A stretch of 64,000 nt of DNA from the NCBI GenBank assembly GCA_902775975.1, contig CACYOC010000017.1, forward strand, positions 37,367 through 101,366, read 5' to 3'. Position 1 is the first letter of the stretch; every line of letters starts with the position of its first letter. A model generated the notes under the pieces. It saw only the letters and a list, made by a program, of their open reading frames with translations. It was not told the DNA's origin and did no database searches. A program made the translations under genes and the position numbers. Positions 34,717-43,691 of the stretch are shown here, one piece after another. The stretch comes from an uncultured Bacteroidales bacterium. GTDB lineage: Bacteria; Bacteroidota; Bacteroidia; Bacteroidales; Bacteroidaceae.

Positions 34717-35144
34717 TCAGCTATGGCTATTGGGGCATGCTGATAACCGCTTTCATCGCCGGTTCCTTCTTCCCCTTCAGCAGCGAGGCAGTCATGACAG
34801 GACTGCTGGCAGCAGGATTAGACCCTTGGGGGCTGATCATCTACGGAACCATCGGCAATGTGGCTGGCGGCATGTTCAACTACTTTGTGGGACGCCAAGG
34901 CCGGTTGGAATGGATAGAGAAATATCTGCATGTCAAGCAGAAGGACTTAGACCGTGCCACACGCTTTATGGCTGGACGAGGAGCCTGGATGGGATTCTTC
35001 GCCTTTATTCCTGTCTTGGGTTCTGCCATCACCATTGCCTTGGGACTGATGCGTGCCAACATTCCTATCTCGCTGACAAGCATGGCCATCGGCAAATTCC
35101 TGCGTTACGTTCTGCTCATCTATGGTGCTCAGTTGTTCATATAA
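34692..35144 (+). CDS. DedA/YqaA-family membrane protein
   Basis: 150 residues with four hydrophobic segments. 'FIAGSFFPFSSEAVMTGLLAAG', 'GTIGNVAGGMFNYFVGRQGR' and 'RGAWMGFFAFIPVLGSAITIALGLMR' match the YqaA branch of the DedA/SNARE-associated family. Members are linked to lipid-carrier flipping and envelope homeostasis. The start overlaps the preceding gene by 25 bases, so translation is probably coupled. Confidence 0.85.
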   Translation: MEYIISLLISYGYWGMLITAFIAGSFFPFSSEAVMTGLLAAGLDPWGLIIYGTIGNVAGGMFNYFVGRQGRLEWIEKYLHVKQKDLDRATRFMAGRGAWMGFFAFIPVLGSAITIALGLMRANIPISLTSMAIGKFLRYVLLIYGAQLFI

Positions 35145-35233
35145 CACAGGAGGTACATAGCATGGAAACCGCTTCAATGGTTAAAAAACAATAATGGTCA
35201 ACGCCCAATGGGGTGTGTTCCACAGAAAAGAGT

Positions 35234-35241
35234 TACCTTTG
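35234..35241 (+). promoter_or_regulatory. -7 box before the DUF2723 gene
   Basis: TACCTTTG, 42 bases from the ATG. The upstream element is weak (TGGGG around 35210). Confidence 0.6.
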
Positions 35242-35282
35242 CAGATTGGAATTATAAAAATATATAAGAACGCGTATAAGTA

Positions 35283-38200
35283 ATGAAACAATTCAGAATC
35301 GTGGACAACGTCATGGGCTGGCTGGCATTTGCCATTGCCGCCATTGTCTATTGTTCCACCATTGAGCCGACAGCGTCCTTCTGGGACTGTCCGGAATTTA
35401 TCTCTACAGGCTACAAACTCGAAATCGGACATCCGCCGGGTGCTCCTTTCTTCATGTTGACGGCCAACCTGTTCTCACAGTTTGCAAGCGATCCCAGCCA
35501 TGTAGCTTACATGGTAAACATGATGAGTGCCCTGCTCTCGGCAGCAACCATTCTGTTCCTGTTCTGGACCGTCTCGCACCTCACCCGTCGGTTGCTTATC
35601 AAGCAGGAGGACTTCCGGAATGCCACCTCGCTGAAGGACATCCCCCTATACAAGTGGATAGCCATTGAGGCTTCTGCCATGGTGGGCGCTTTGATTTACA
35701 CCTTCAGCGACACCTTCTGGTTCTCGGCAGTGGAAGGCGAGGTCTATGCCTACTCCTCAGCCTTTACGGCAGTGGTGTTCTGGCTCATTCTGAAATGGGA
35801 GGACCATGCCGACGAGCCGCATGCCGACCGCTGGCTGGTGCTCATCATGTACATGACGGGCCTCTCCATCGGTGTTCACCTGCTGAACCTGCTGTGTCTG
35901 CCTGCCATCGTGCTGGTGTATTACTATCGCAAATTCCCCACGGATGACCCCAAGCGCGACCTGAAGGGCAGCCTCATCGCCCTGTTCATCTCCGTCGTCA
36001 TCCTGGCTGCCGTGCTTTACGGTGTCGTGCCAGGCATCGTTCAGGTGGGTGGCTGGTTCGAGCTGTTGTTCGTCAACATCTTAGGTTGTCCGTTCAATAC
36101 GGGCGAGATTGTCTATATCTTCCTGCTCATCGGCATCATGGTTTGGGCAATCTATGAAACCCAGCGCTCAACCAACGTGAAGCGCCAGAACATTGCGTTT
36201 CTGGCAGCCCTTGCCATGCTGGGTATTCCGTTCTACGGACATGGCTGGAGAGCCGTCATCATCGGTATCGTAGTCATGGCTATCCTGTGGTTCGTGCTGA
36301 GTTATAACATCAAGCCAAAAGAGAAAGGCCAAAAGCCAACGGCCTTGGTCAGCGCCCGCGTCAAGAACACGTCGCTGCTCTGCATGCTGATGCTGATGAT
36401 TGGCTACTCGTCATACGCCCTCATCGTCATACGCTCGTCTGCCAATCCGCCCATGGACCAGAACTCACCAGAGGACATCTTCACCCTGGGAGAATACTTA
36501 GGTCGTGAGCAGTACGGACAGCGCCCCCTACTCTATGGTCAGGCTTACTCCTCACAGGTAGCACTGGAACAGGACGGTGAATACTGCAAGCCCATGATGA
36601 CTCATGGAGACCCCGTCTGGCAGCGTAAGGAGAAGGCTTCGCCCGACGAGAAAGACGAATACTTTGTAGTACGTACCAAAGACGAATATATCTATGCTCA
36701 GAACATGCTGTTCCCCCGTATGTACAGCTCTGCACACCGTGATGCCTACGAGAGCTGGATGGGAGGCATCGACTGCACGGAGTCTGAGTTCGACCGCTGT
36801 GGCGAGATGATTACCGTGCGGACTCCAACGCAGGTTGAGAATCTGCGATTCTTCATCTCCTATCAGTGCAACTTCATGTATTGGCGCTACTTCATGTGGA
36901 ACTTTGCAGGACGTCAGAACGACCTGCAGGGTAACGGCGAACTGGAGCACGGCAACTGGCTGAGCGGTTTCCGCTGGTTGGACGACTGGCGTCTGGGCGA
37001 CCAAGACCTGCTTCCTGACGAGCTGAAGGAGAACAAGGGTCATAACGTCTATTACATGCTTCCACTGCTCTTGGGACTCATCGGTCTGTTCTGGCAGTCT
37101 TTGGCGAAACATCATGGCAGCATCAGCGACCAGACAGGCATCCGCCAGTTCTGGGTAGTGTTCTTCTTGTTCTTCATGACGGGACTGGCCATCGTGGTCT
37201 ATCTGAACCAGACACCCATGCAGCCTCGTGAACGTGACTATGCCTACGCCGGCTCGTTCTATGCCTTCGCCATCTGGTGTGGCATGGGCGTGGCAGCCAT
37301 CATAGAAATAATCAGGGAGAAGTTAAAAGTGAAAAGTGAGAAATTTGCTACCGCATTGGCTTGCATCGTCAGTATCGCCTGTCTGCTGGTACCTGTCCAG
37401 ATGGCCTCACAGAACTGGGACGACCACGACCGCTCAGGGCGCTATACCTGTCGCGATTTCGGTCAGAACTATCTGATGTCGCTGCAGCAAGAGGGCAACC
37501 CCATCATCTTCACAAATGGCGACAACGACACCTTCCCCTTGTGGTACAATCAGGATGTCGAGGGTGTTCGTACCGATGCCCGTGTCTGCAACCTCTCCTA
37601 CCTGCAGACCGACTGGTATATCGACCAGATGCGCCGTCCTGCCTACGACTCTCCCAGCGTTCCCATCTCTTGGGAGCGTATCGAGTACTGTTCCGGTACG
37701 AACGAATACGTCACCATCGACCCACGGATGAAGGACATCATCAGTGAAGTGACGAAGCAATATCCGAAGGAAGCCCAAGAGCTGTTTGGCGACCATCCTT
37801 ACGAGTTGAAGAACGTGCTGAAGTACTGGATTCGCGGCCAATGGAAGGACAACCAGAAGCAAATCCTGGAGATGCTCTTCGGCAAGGACAACTACAGCCA
37901 CATCATTCCTACGGACACGCTCTATATGACTATTGACAAGGAAGCCGTCCGCAAGAGTGGCATGCTGATTGCCAGCGACTCCATCCCTGACAAGATGGTC
38001 ATCTCGCTGAAAGGCAAGCGCGCCCTCTACAAGGGTGACCTGATGATTCTGGAGATGCTCGACCAGTGCAACTGGCAACGTCCTATCTATGTGGCTGTCA
38101 GCGTTGGCGACGACAACTACATCAACTTGGGCGACAACGTCATCACCGAAGGTCTTGCCTACCGCATCACACCGTTCACCACACAGCACGACGGCAAGCC

Positions 38201-38750
38201 GCTGCCAGGAGTGAAGAACTTCGATACGGAGCGTACCTACGACAACATCATGCACCGCTTCAAGTTCGGCGGTCTGGAGCAGCGTGGCATCTATCTCGAC
38301 GAGACGGTGATGCGCATGTGCTATACCCATCGCCGCATCATGAGTCGTCTGGCCGTGGAGCTCATCTACGAAGGCAAAGACCAGAAAGCCCGTGAGGTAC
38401 TGAATTATGCCACGAAGATGATTCCTGACTACAACGTTCCTCACAGCTACGCCTCTGGCTCTATCGACATGGCTCGTGCCTGGGCATCTATTGGCGATAA
38501 GCAGAAGTCGCTGGACATCGTCAACAAGATGTGGAAGAATGCCACGCAGTATGTCAAGTGGTACTGCTCGTTAGTCGGCTATCGTTTCGAGAGTTCCAAG
38601 AACGACGTGCTGGTACAAATGTACATCCTGCAGCAGCTCAATGCGCTGACCACTCCGTTAGACAAAGGGCTTGCCGAGAAGCAGTTGGACGAGCTGGACG
38701 CCCTCGCCAAGCTCTTTGAGCAGCGAGGTGGAAGCTTTTATGAAGATTAG
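35283..38750 (+). CDS. DUF2723 membrane glycosyltransferase-like protein
   Basis: 1155 residues. The N-terminal DUF2723 domain (~10-200) has the hallmark 'TVEPTxSFWDCPEFISTGYKLEIGHPPGAPFF' pattern and about a dozen membrane helices up to ~700 (protein O-mannosyltransferase/GT-C-like topology). A large extracytoplasmic region (~700-1155; 'NGDNDTFPLWYNQDVEGVRTDARVCNLSYL') ends with TPR-like helices. Family knowledge: these are Bacteroidetes-wide GT-C-like proteins; substrate unproven. The codons at 37321-37343 (LKVKSEK, residues ~680-686) coincide with a heptamer-like repeat (AAAAGTG) typical of intergenic DNA. Confidence 0.88.
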   Translation: MKQFRIVDNVMGWLAFAIAAIVYCSTIEPTASFWDCPEFISTGYKLEIGHPPGAPFFMLTANLFSQFASDPSHVAYMVNMMSALLSAATILFLFWTVSHLTRRLLIKQEDFRNATSLKDIPLYKWIAIEASAMVGALIYTFSDTFWFSAVEGEVYAYSSAFTAVVFWLILKWEDHADEPHADRWLVLIMYMTGLSIGVHLLNLLCLPAIVLVYYYRKFPTDDPKRDLKGSLIALFISVVILAAVLYGVVPGIVQVGGWFELLFVNILGCPFNTGEIVYIFLLIGIMVWAIYETQRSTNVKRQNIAFLAALAMLGIPFYGHGWRAVIIGIVVMAILWFVLSYNIKPKEKGQKPTALVSARVKNTSLLCMLMLMIGYSSYALIVIRSSANPPMDQNSPEDIFTLGEYLGREQYGQRPLLYGQAYSSQVALEQDGEYCKPMMTHGDPVWQRKEKASPDEKDEYFVVRTKDEYIYAQNMLFPRMYSSAHRDAYESWMGGIDCTESEFDRCGEMITVRTPTQVENLRFFISYQCNFMYWRYFMWNFAGRQNDLQGNGELEHGNWLSGFRWLDDWRLGDQDLLPDELKENKGHNVYYMLPLLLGLIGLFWQSLAKHHGSISDQTGIRQFWVVFFLFFMTGLAIVVYLNQTPMQPRERDYAYAGSFYAFAIWCGMGVAAIIEIIREKLKVKSEKFATALACIVSIACLLVPVQMASQNWDDHDRSGRYTCRDFGQNYLMSLQQEGNPIIFTNGDNDTFPLWYNQDVEGVRTDARVCNLSYLQTDWYIDQMRRPAYDSPSVPISWERIEYCSGTNEYVTIDPRMKDIISEVTKQYPKEAQELFGDHPYELKNVLKYWIRGQWKDNQKQILEMLFGKDNYSHIIPTDTLYMTIDKEAVRKSGMLIASDSIPDKMVISLKGKRALYKGDLMILEMLDQCNWQRPIYVAVSVGDDNYINLGDNVITEGLAYRITPFTTQHDGKPLPGVKNFDTERTYDNIMHRFKFGGLEQRGIYLDETVMRMCYTHRRIMSRLAVELIYEGKDQKAREVLNYATKMIPDYNVPHSYASGSIDMARAWASIGDKQKSLDIVNKMWKNATQYVKWYCSLVGYRFESSKNDVLVQMYILQQLNALTTPLDKGLAEKQLDELDALAKLFEQRGGSFYED

Positions 38751-38758
38751 TAGGGCCC

Positions 38759-38820
38759 ATCCCCTCCCGAGGGGAGGGGGAAAGAGTTGAGAGTTGAGAG
38801 TGAAGAGTTGAGAGTTTAGG
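38759..38820. repeat. GC-rich palindrome plus heptamer array (AGAGTTG)
   Basis: A palindrome of the CCCCTCC/GGAGGGG kind (38759-38780), possibly a terminator stem without a clear T run, is followed by five AGAGTTG-type heptamers to 38820. Together they fill the gap between the DUF2723 and deacetylase genes. Confidence 0.7.
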
Positions 38821-38822
38821 GT

Positions 38823-39458
38823 ATGTTTATCGAGCAACCGGCAATCTGGATGCGATGGCTATATCCCAATGCGCTATGGCGGATGGACCATCAGGACAGG
38901 TCAGTATATCTGACCTTCGACGATGGTCCCATACCCGAGGCTACGCCCGAGATTCTGGACATACTCGACCGCTACCAGGTAAAGGCGACGTTCTTCATGG
39001 TTGGCGACAACGCCCGTAAATTCCCGGAACTGCATCAGCGTGTCGTTGATGCGGGTCACCGCATCGGCAACCACACCCACAACCACATCAGTGGCTTCCG
39101 CTACTCTGTCCACGACTACAGCTACAACGTGGAGAAGGCGAACGCTTATCTGCATACAGACTTGGTGCGCCCTCCTCACGGCTGGATGCGACTGGACCTT
39201 TACGCCCTGTTGTCGCGTAAGTTCAAGATTGTAATGTGGGACTTGGTGACGCGTGACTACTCAAAATACACCACTGCCGAAGACGTGGTGAACAACGTGA
39301 AGCGCTACGTTCGCAGCGGCAGCATCATCACCTTCCACGACTCCGTCAAGTCTATAGCAAAATTACGCATAGCCCTGCCGCAAATTATTGAATGGTTGCG
39401 CGATCAGGGCTATGCGTTTAAGACTTTTGAGAAATCCTCTCTTATAATTAACGGCTGA
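38823..39458 (+). CDS. Polysaccharide deacetylase (NodB/CE4)
   Basis: 211 residues, no signal peptide. Motif 1 'LTFDDGP', motif 2 'HRIGNHTHNH', motif 3 'RPPHGWMR', then 'MWDLVTRDYS' and 'ITFHDS' are all visible, so the metal triad (D, H, H) and catalytic Asp/His are intact. Substrate could be peptidoglycan or another N-acetylated glycan. It follows the DUF2723 gene on the same strand and is convergent with the pectinase gene, two bases away. Confidence 0.9.
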   Translation: MFIEQPAIWMRWLYPNALWRMDHQDRSVYLTFDDGPIPEATPEILDILDRYQVKATFFMVGDNARKFPELHQRVVDAGHRIGNHTHNHISGFRYSVHDYSYNVEKANAYLHTDLVRPPHGWMRLDLYALLSRKFKIVMWDLVTRDYSKYTTAEDVVNNVKRYVRSGSIITFHDSVKSIAKLRIALPQIIEWLRDQGYAFKTFEKSSLIING

Positions 39459-39460
39459 CG

Positions 39461-42400
39461 CTACTTCGCTACGATGCGTTGTACGCGCTGTGTTCCGTCG
39501 CTGAGCGTCTCACGGATGATGTTCAGTCCGTGTTGCAGGTGCTGGTGCTGCCGACCGTCCGCCGTGAAATAGCTGCGGCGCATCACGGCGGCAGTAGTCT
39601 TTGGAGCCTGTATGCCAGTAGGATTCTTTGAGGAAGCCTCTTCACCCGTCACTCCGAAGATACTGATGCACTTGACCGTCACCGTCTTTCCGTCGTTGAC
39701 ACGGCTGGTTTCAGCGGTAATCGTTGCCACGCCATCAACAATCACCAGATAACATTGTGCAAAACCTGTCTGGTCAGCCCAAGAGATGTTATCGTTATTG
39801 ACGTAGATGGCAGGAGCCGGCAGAATAAATGCCTGCCAGTCGGCATCCCAGTTGTCGGCACCGCGCAACATGTAGTCGAGCTGGTAGCTGTCTGCTTCCA
39901 CCTTGCCGAGGACAGCCTTGCTGGTGCAGCTCTTGCCTTCTGCCGAAAAGGTTGTCTTGCGCTGGCTGAGGTCGAGAGGTGTGCCGCTGGCATCCACGGT
40001 GTTACACTCTGCCATCTGTACGGGCAGTCCACCCATGTCTGACCAGCCTTCGGGATAGATGCTGACGCCTTCAGTCAGTTGTGTATCAATGAAGGTGACC
40101 ATGGGCTTCTCCTTCCAGGGGCGTCCTAAGTAGGTGGTAAGACCTGGCGTCTGGGCGGTGATAACGTTGTCACGGAATACATAGCCGTAGGTGGCGCCGC
40201 CTTCCTGTGCCGGAGCGACGATCCATCCTCCCGAAGCTACGATGTTCAGCGTATCGCTGTCGAAGAACACCTCACCCGTGCCATAGATAAAGTCTGTACG
40301 TCCACTGATTTTACTGTTGCGTACCAGGTTACGGTACTTATCCTTGTTAGCCGTTCGGTAGGTATCCTGATAACCGTCAAGGTTGCAGTTGGTGATGCTG
40401 ATACGGTCACCGTTGGTATAGATGGCTACTGCCTGCTTATCGGTACGAGTATTGCGAATGGTCAGGTTGTCGAACGACACGTCGTTGCCCGTCACATTGA
40501 TGGTGGCAGCCTTATCGACGCCTCCGTCATCCGTATTGGTCTTGTCATCCCAGATGATGGTATTGCGCTTGTCCTGTCCCACCAGGTGGATGTTTGCCTT
40601 GGTAATGGCAACATGTCCTTTGTATTCACCCTTTCTTATAAATATATAATAAGGTGTACCATCGGCAGGTGCAGCATCCACGGCAGCCTGCACGGTGGTA
40701 TAGGCTTCGCCTTCGCCAACGATAGCGTTGAAGCCAGTGAAGAGGGCTGTGTGCTGGTGCTTGGTGTACTTCGTGGCATCAATCTGGCGGTCGGCGACAC
40801 CATTGAGGAACAGCTCCAGATTCGAGTATCCACTCTCTGTCAGCGCCCGTCCGTCGGCAGGATCGTTGGGGTTCAGTCCCACTTCCGTCTCGTAGGCGTC
40901 AGGCAGTCCGTCGCCGTCGGTATCTGTCACCTGAGCATCGAAGCTGTTGCCCTGCAGACGGGGGAAGAACGTGACGTCTATCTCCTTGTCGTCCTTTGCC
41001 TCATCGCCCATATAAAGCGCTGCCAAAACGTCGTGGTCTTGCAGCGTGATGTCCGTGGGTGAGTCGATGACACCCAACTTGGCACCACGCTCGCCGCCAA
41101 ACTGCGGATCTATCTCGCCAGCAGCCTCCTGCAGGACACGGGCATCGTTCTCGTCGTAGCGAGGCAGCGAGGCACCAGCCTGTTTGACGACCTTATCGTA
41201 GGCCTCGTCGGCAGTATCGTAGTTCTTGATGGTCAGCTCATAGCCTGCGGGCAGCGACTTCAGCAGTTTCTGGTCGTAGATGTCCTGTGTATATCCTGCC
41301 GACCACATGGCAATAGCTCGCTCACGCTTGTTGCTGGTATCGAGGAAGCCGTAGTAGTTGTCGGCATTCACTTTCTCTAACACCTCGTCGCTCCAACGGG
41401 CTTCCGAGCGTGCCCACTTGCTGCCCGTCTCGAACTTGTTACCGCTGAGATACCACTCGCCCAACTGGTTGATGTTTTCACCTGTTGCTGTTACGAAGTG
41501 GCGGGCATAGCCGGTTCCATCCTTCGTCAGGGGGCCTGGCTTGTAGTAGTTGTTGATCATGTAGGTGCGGTTGTAGTCGCCCTCCACTCCGGTAGAGCAC
41601 TCGCCGCCATAGACGGAGTTATGTGTTCCCCAGTTGAAGATGACGTTGTTGATGAACTCCGCATCCACGTGGCGGTCATGGGTATTGTCGCGAACACCGT
41701 TGAATCGTGGCGCACGGCTGACACAATGGGCAAAGAGACAGTGGTGCATCGTGCCGTGCTCGCCACCCCACTGAGCGCCGTAGGCACGGGCACCCTTAGA
41801 GTTGCGCGAGTTGTAGAGGGGTTCTTCGAAAATACACCACTGCACGGTGGTATAGTCGCAGTCGTACATCGTCAGGTTTTCCTCCATCGACCAGGCGAAG
41901 GTACAGTGGTCGAGGATGACGTTGTTGACGTTCTCTACGTCGAGTTCCGACATGCTCTTGTTAGGCAGATCACCGGCACGGAAGCGGATATGGCGAACAA
42001 TGCTATTCGAGGGCAGTTTCATCTGGTGTCCTCCTATGCAGATGCCACCGCCTGGCGCTGTCTGTCCGGCAATGGTCAGATTGGGTTTCAGCCCTGAGAG
42101 TCGTGAGGTGAGGTAGATAGTACCACTTACCTTGAAGAGCACCGTTCGTGGCGTGTCGTCGCCAGACTTCACTGCCCAGCGGAACGTTCCCTCCACGAGG
42201 TTATCATCGGCACAGTCGTCCAGTCTCGTAACGTAATACACCTTCGAGCCACGGTCATCAATGGCGCGGCCACCGGTGGTGAAGCGCCCATAGCCCTCAG
42301 CACCAGGGAAACTGACGAGGTCGGGGTTATAGTGTTCCTTCTCCTTGAAGACGGCTTGCAGCGTCATATCGTTGTTAATGGTAAAGGTGTAGCTACGACT

Positions 42401-42919
42401 GGAAGACACCTGCTGTCCGTTGCCGTCCTGCCAGCAGACGAACTCGTTTCCTTTTTCAGGAACTGCTGCTACGGTAACCTCAGAACCAGAGGTGTATTTC
42501 CGAGTGTCTTCGCTGACCACCTGGCCTTGAGTAACGAAACTGACTGAGCCCTTACCTTCTTTCACTTTAAGCGTCAGACTACTGGCTGCCAGTGCTTCGA
42601 ACTTGGCGACTACCGTCATATTTGTTTCGGCAGTCTTGAACGTGAAGCTGCTCATATCGGTACCTTTCAACTCGCTATCGATATACCAGCCCACGAATCC
42701 GTAACCTGGATTGGCCTGAGCAGATACGGTCATGTTATAACCCGAGAATGCAGAAGTGCTAGTCTTCTTCTGACCACTCAGCAAAACGTCTCCTGCTCCA
42801 GCGGGATCTACTTGGAACGTCACGGTAATAACGCCCGTCACTTCATGAATGGCAGCCCACGCAATGGCAGTCACGCTGGTCAGCAGCACAGCCATCAAAA
42901 TCAAAGTTTGTCTTTTCAT
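39461..42919 (-). CDS. Secreted pectate lyase-pectin methylesterase fusion
   Basis: 1152 residues. Signal peptide (~1-22), two divergent beta-repeat domains (~30-195; 'GYGFVGWYID', 'GNEFVCWQDGNG'), a PL1-like right-handed beta-helix (~200-560; 'FPGAEGYGRFTTGGR', 'HIRFRAGD', 'LDHCTFAWSMEENL'), a calcium-binding-like 'DTDGDGLPDAYE' linker (~680), then a CE8 pectinesterase (~725-1000; 'LDGYQDTYRT', 'GRTDFIYGTGEVFF', 'TYLGRPW'). The tail ends 'GLNIIRETLSDGTQRVQRIVAK'. The esterase would strip methyl groups so that the lyase can cut the same chain. It is probably exported to the cell surface. Confidence 0.92.
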   Translation of the reverse strand: MKRQTLILMAVLLTSVTAIAWAAIHEVTGVITVTFQVDPAGAGDVLLSGQKKTSTSAFSGYNMTVSAQANPGYGFVGWYIDSELKGTDMSSFTFKTAETNMTVVAKFEALAASSLTLKVKEGKGSVSFVTQGQVVSEDTRKYTSGSEVTVAAVPEKGNEFVCWQDGNGQQVSSSRSYTFTINNDMTLQAVFKEKEHYNPDLVSFPGAEGYGRFTTGGRAIDDRGSKVYYVTRLDDCADDNLVEGTFRWAVKSGDDTPRTVLFKVSGTIYLTSRLSGLKPNLTIAGQTAPGGGICIGGHQMKLPSNSIVRHIRFRAGDLPNKSMSELDVENVNNVILDHCTFAWSMEENLTMYDCDYTTVQWCIFEEPLYNSRNSKGARAYGAQWGGEHGTMHHCLFAHCVSRAPRFNGVRDNTHDRHVDAEFINNVIFNWGTHNSVYGGECSTGVEGDYNRTYMINNYYKPGPLTKDGTGYARHFVTATGENINQLGEWYLSGNKFETGSKWARSEARWSDEVLEKVNADNYYGFLDTSNKRERAIAMWSAGYTQDIYDQKLLKSLPAGYELTIKNYDTADEAYDKVVKQAGASLPRYDENDARVLQEAAGEIDPQFGGERGAKLGVIDSPTDITLQDHDVLAALYMGDEAKDDKEIDVTFFPRLQGNSFDAQVTDTDGDGLPDAYETEVGLNPNDPADGRALTESGYSNLELFLNGVADRQIDATKYTKHQHTALFTGFNAIVGEGEAYTTVQAAVDAAPADGTPYYIFIRKGEYKGHVAITKANIHLVGQDKRNTIIWDDKTNTDDGGVDKAATINVTGNDVSFDNLTIRNTRTDKQAVAIYTNGDRISITNCNLDGYQDTYRTANKDKYRNLVRNSKISGRTDFIYGTGEVFFDSDTLNIVASGGWIVAPAQEGGATYGYVFRDNVITAQTPGLTTYLGRPWKEKPMVTFIDTQLTEGVSIYPEGWSDMGGLPVQMAECNTVDASGTPLDLSQRKTTFSAEGKSCTSKAVLGKVEADSYQLDYMLRGADNWDADWQAFILPAPAIYVNNDNISWADQTGFAQCYLVIVDGVATITAETSRVNDGKTVTVKCISIFGVTGEEASSKNPTGIQAPKTTAAVMRRSYFTADGRQHQHLQHGLNIIRETLSDGTQRVQRIVAK

Positions 42920-43001
42920 ATCCGTTAGTAATTGTTTCAGTTTTCTATATGATTATTGTCTGATTCTTTTGGATAATTATGTAGCCCAAAATCACGAAAA
43001 A

Positions 43002-43319
43002 CTATTGGAACATCTGCAGTAAAACATCTTTTAGGTCTTCCTTCTCCTTATTTGAGAGTACAGCAATCTTGTTCTTTAATCTTGACTTGTCGATTGTTCT
43101 TATTTGGTCTGTAGCGATCTCACCTTTTTTATCTAACAAAGTACATTCTACGCGAAAAGGGTAATGATGTATAGAAGAAGTTATAGGTATAATAATGACC
43201 GTTCCAAGATGCTGGTTTAATTCATCAGGACTAACTATTACACAAGGGCGTATCTTTTGCATTTCCGCCCCCTTTGTAGGATTCAAATCTACCCAGTAAA
43301 TCTCAAACTGCTTCACCAT
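43002..43319 (-). CDS. mazF: MazF/PemK-type toxin endoribonuclease
   Basis: 105 residues. 'FEIYWVDLNPTKGAEMQKIRPCVIVSPD' is the MazF N-terminal signature with the RPxxI motif; 'TVIIIPITSS' and 'GEIATDQIRTIDKSRL' supply the catalytic Thr/Gln region. MazF toxins cut single-stranded RNA at short motifs. The start overlaps the antitoxin by seven bases. Confidence 0.88.
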   Translation of the reverse strand: MVKQFEIYWVDLNPTKGAEMQKIRPCVIVSPDELNQHLGTVIIIPITSSIHHYPFRVECTLLDKKGEIATDQIRTIDKSRLKNKIAVLSNKEKEDLKDVLLQMFQ

Positions 43320-43540
43320 ACGACATCTTTCATATCTTCATCAGCAAACACGTCATCTGCCAACAACGCGTCATCACCATTGCGGTGGGCTGCTTCGGCG
43401 GCTACTGCCCACCCCTTACGAGGATGAGCTTGGATGTTTGTTGAAAGGAAAATCCACACTTTCTTCAATAGCTTTGTGTCCTTGTCGTCAATCTGATTTA
43501 TCAAGTCAAGTGACGACTGCTTCATTTTAACTGATGTCAT
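43313..43540 (-). CDS. Antitoxin-like partner of MazF
   Basis: 75 residues, directly upstream of and overlapping the toxin by seven bases. The acidic C terminus ('DDALLADDVFADEDMKDVVW') is the expected toxin-binding tail; the N-terminal part is helical ('SLDLINQIDDKDTKLLKKVW') without an obvious AbrB-like DNA-binding pattern. The assignment rests on position and size. Confidence 0.75.
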   Translation of the reverse strand: MTSVKMKQSSLDLINQIDDKDTKLLKKVWIFLSTNIQAHPRKGWAVAAEAAHRNGDDALLADDVFADEDMKDVVW

Positions 43541-43566
43541 CTGCTCTTCATTTATTTCTCGCCTGC

Positions 43567-43574
43567 AAAGATAA
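43567..43574 (-). promoter_or_regulatory. -7 box of the mazF module
   Basis: Minus strand TATCTTTG, 27 bases upstream of the antitoxin start. Confidence 0.55.
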
Positions 43575-43606
43575 ACACTTTTCCCTTAACTTCCAAACTT
43601 TCGGGC

Positions 43607-43639
43607 AAAAAAAGTAGCGGCACTCGCGTGCCGCCACTC
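43607..43639 (-). terminator. Terminator of the secreted-protein gene
   Basis: On the minus strand an 11-base stem with one mismatch, AGTGGCGGCAC / GTGCCGCTACT (43639-43614), with a GCGA-type loop, then seven T. The gene at 43692-44750 is the one ended here. Confidence 0.8.
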
Positions 43640-43691
43640 TATTTGTTTGTTATTCTACTCCTTTCCCTTGGGGAGGGGACGGGGGTGGGCA

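Noticed and set aside
37434-38444. 336-residue antisense frame over the DUF2723 gene
   Set aside because: Composition is that of a codon-phase shadow; the sense frame is a clear family member.
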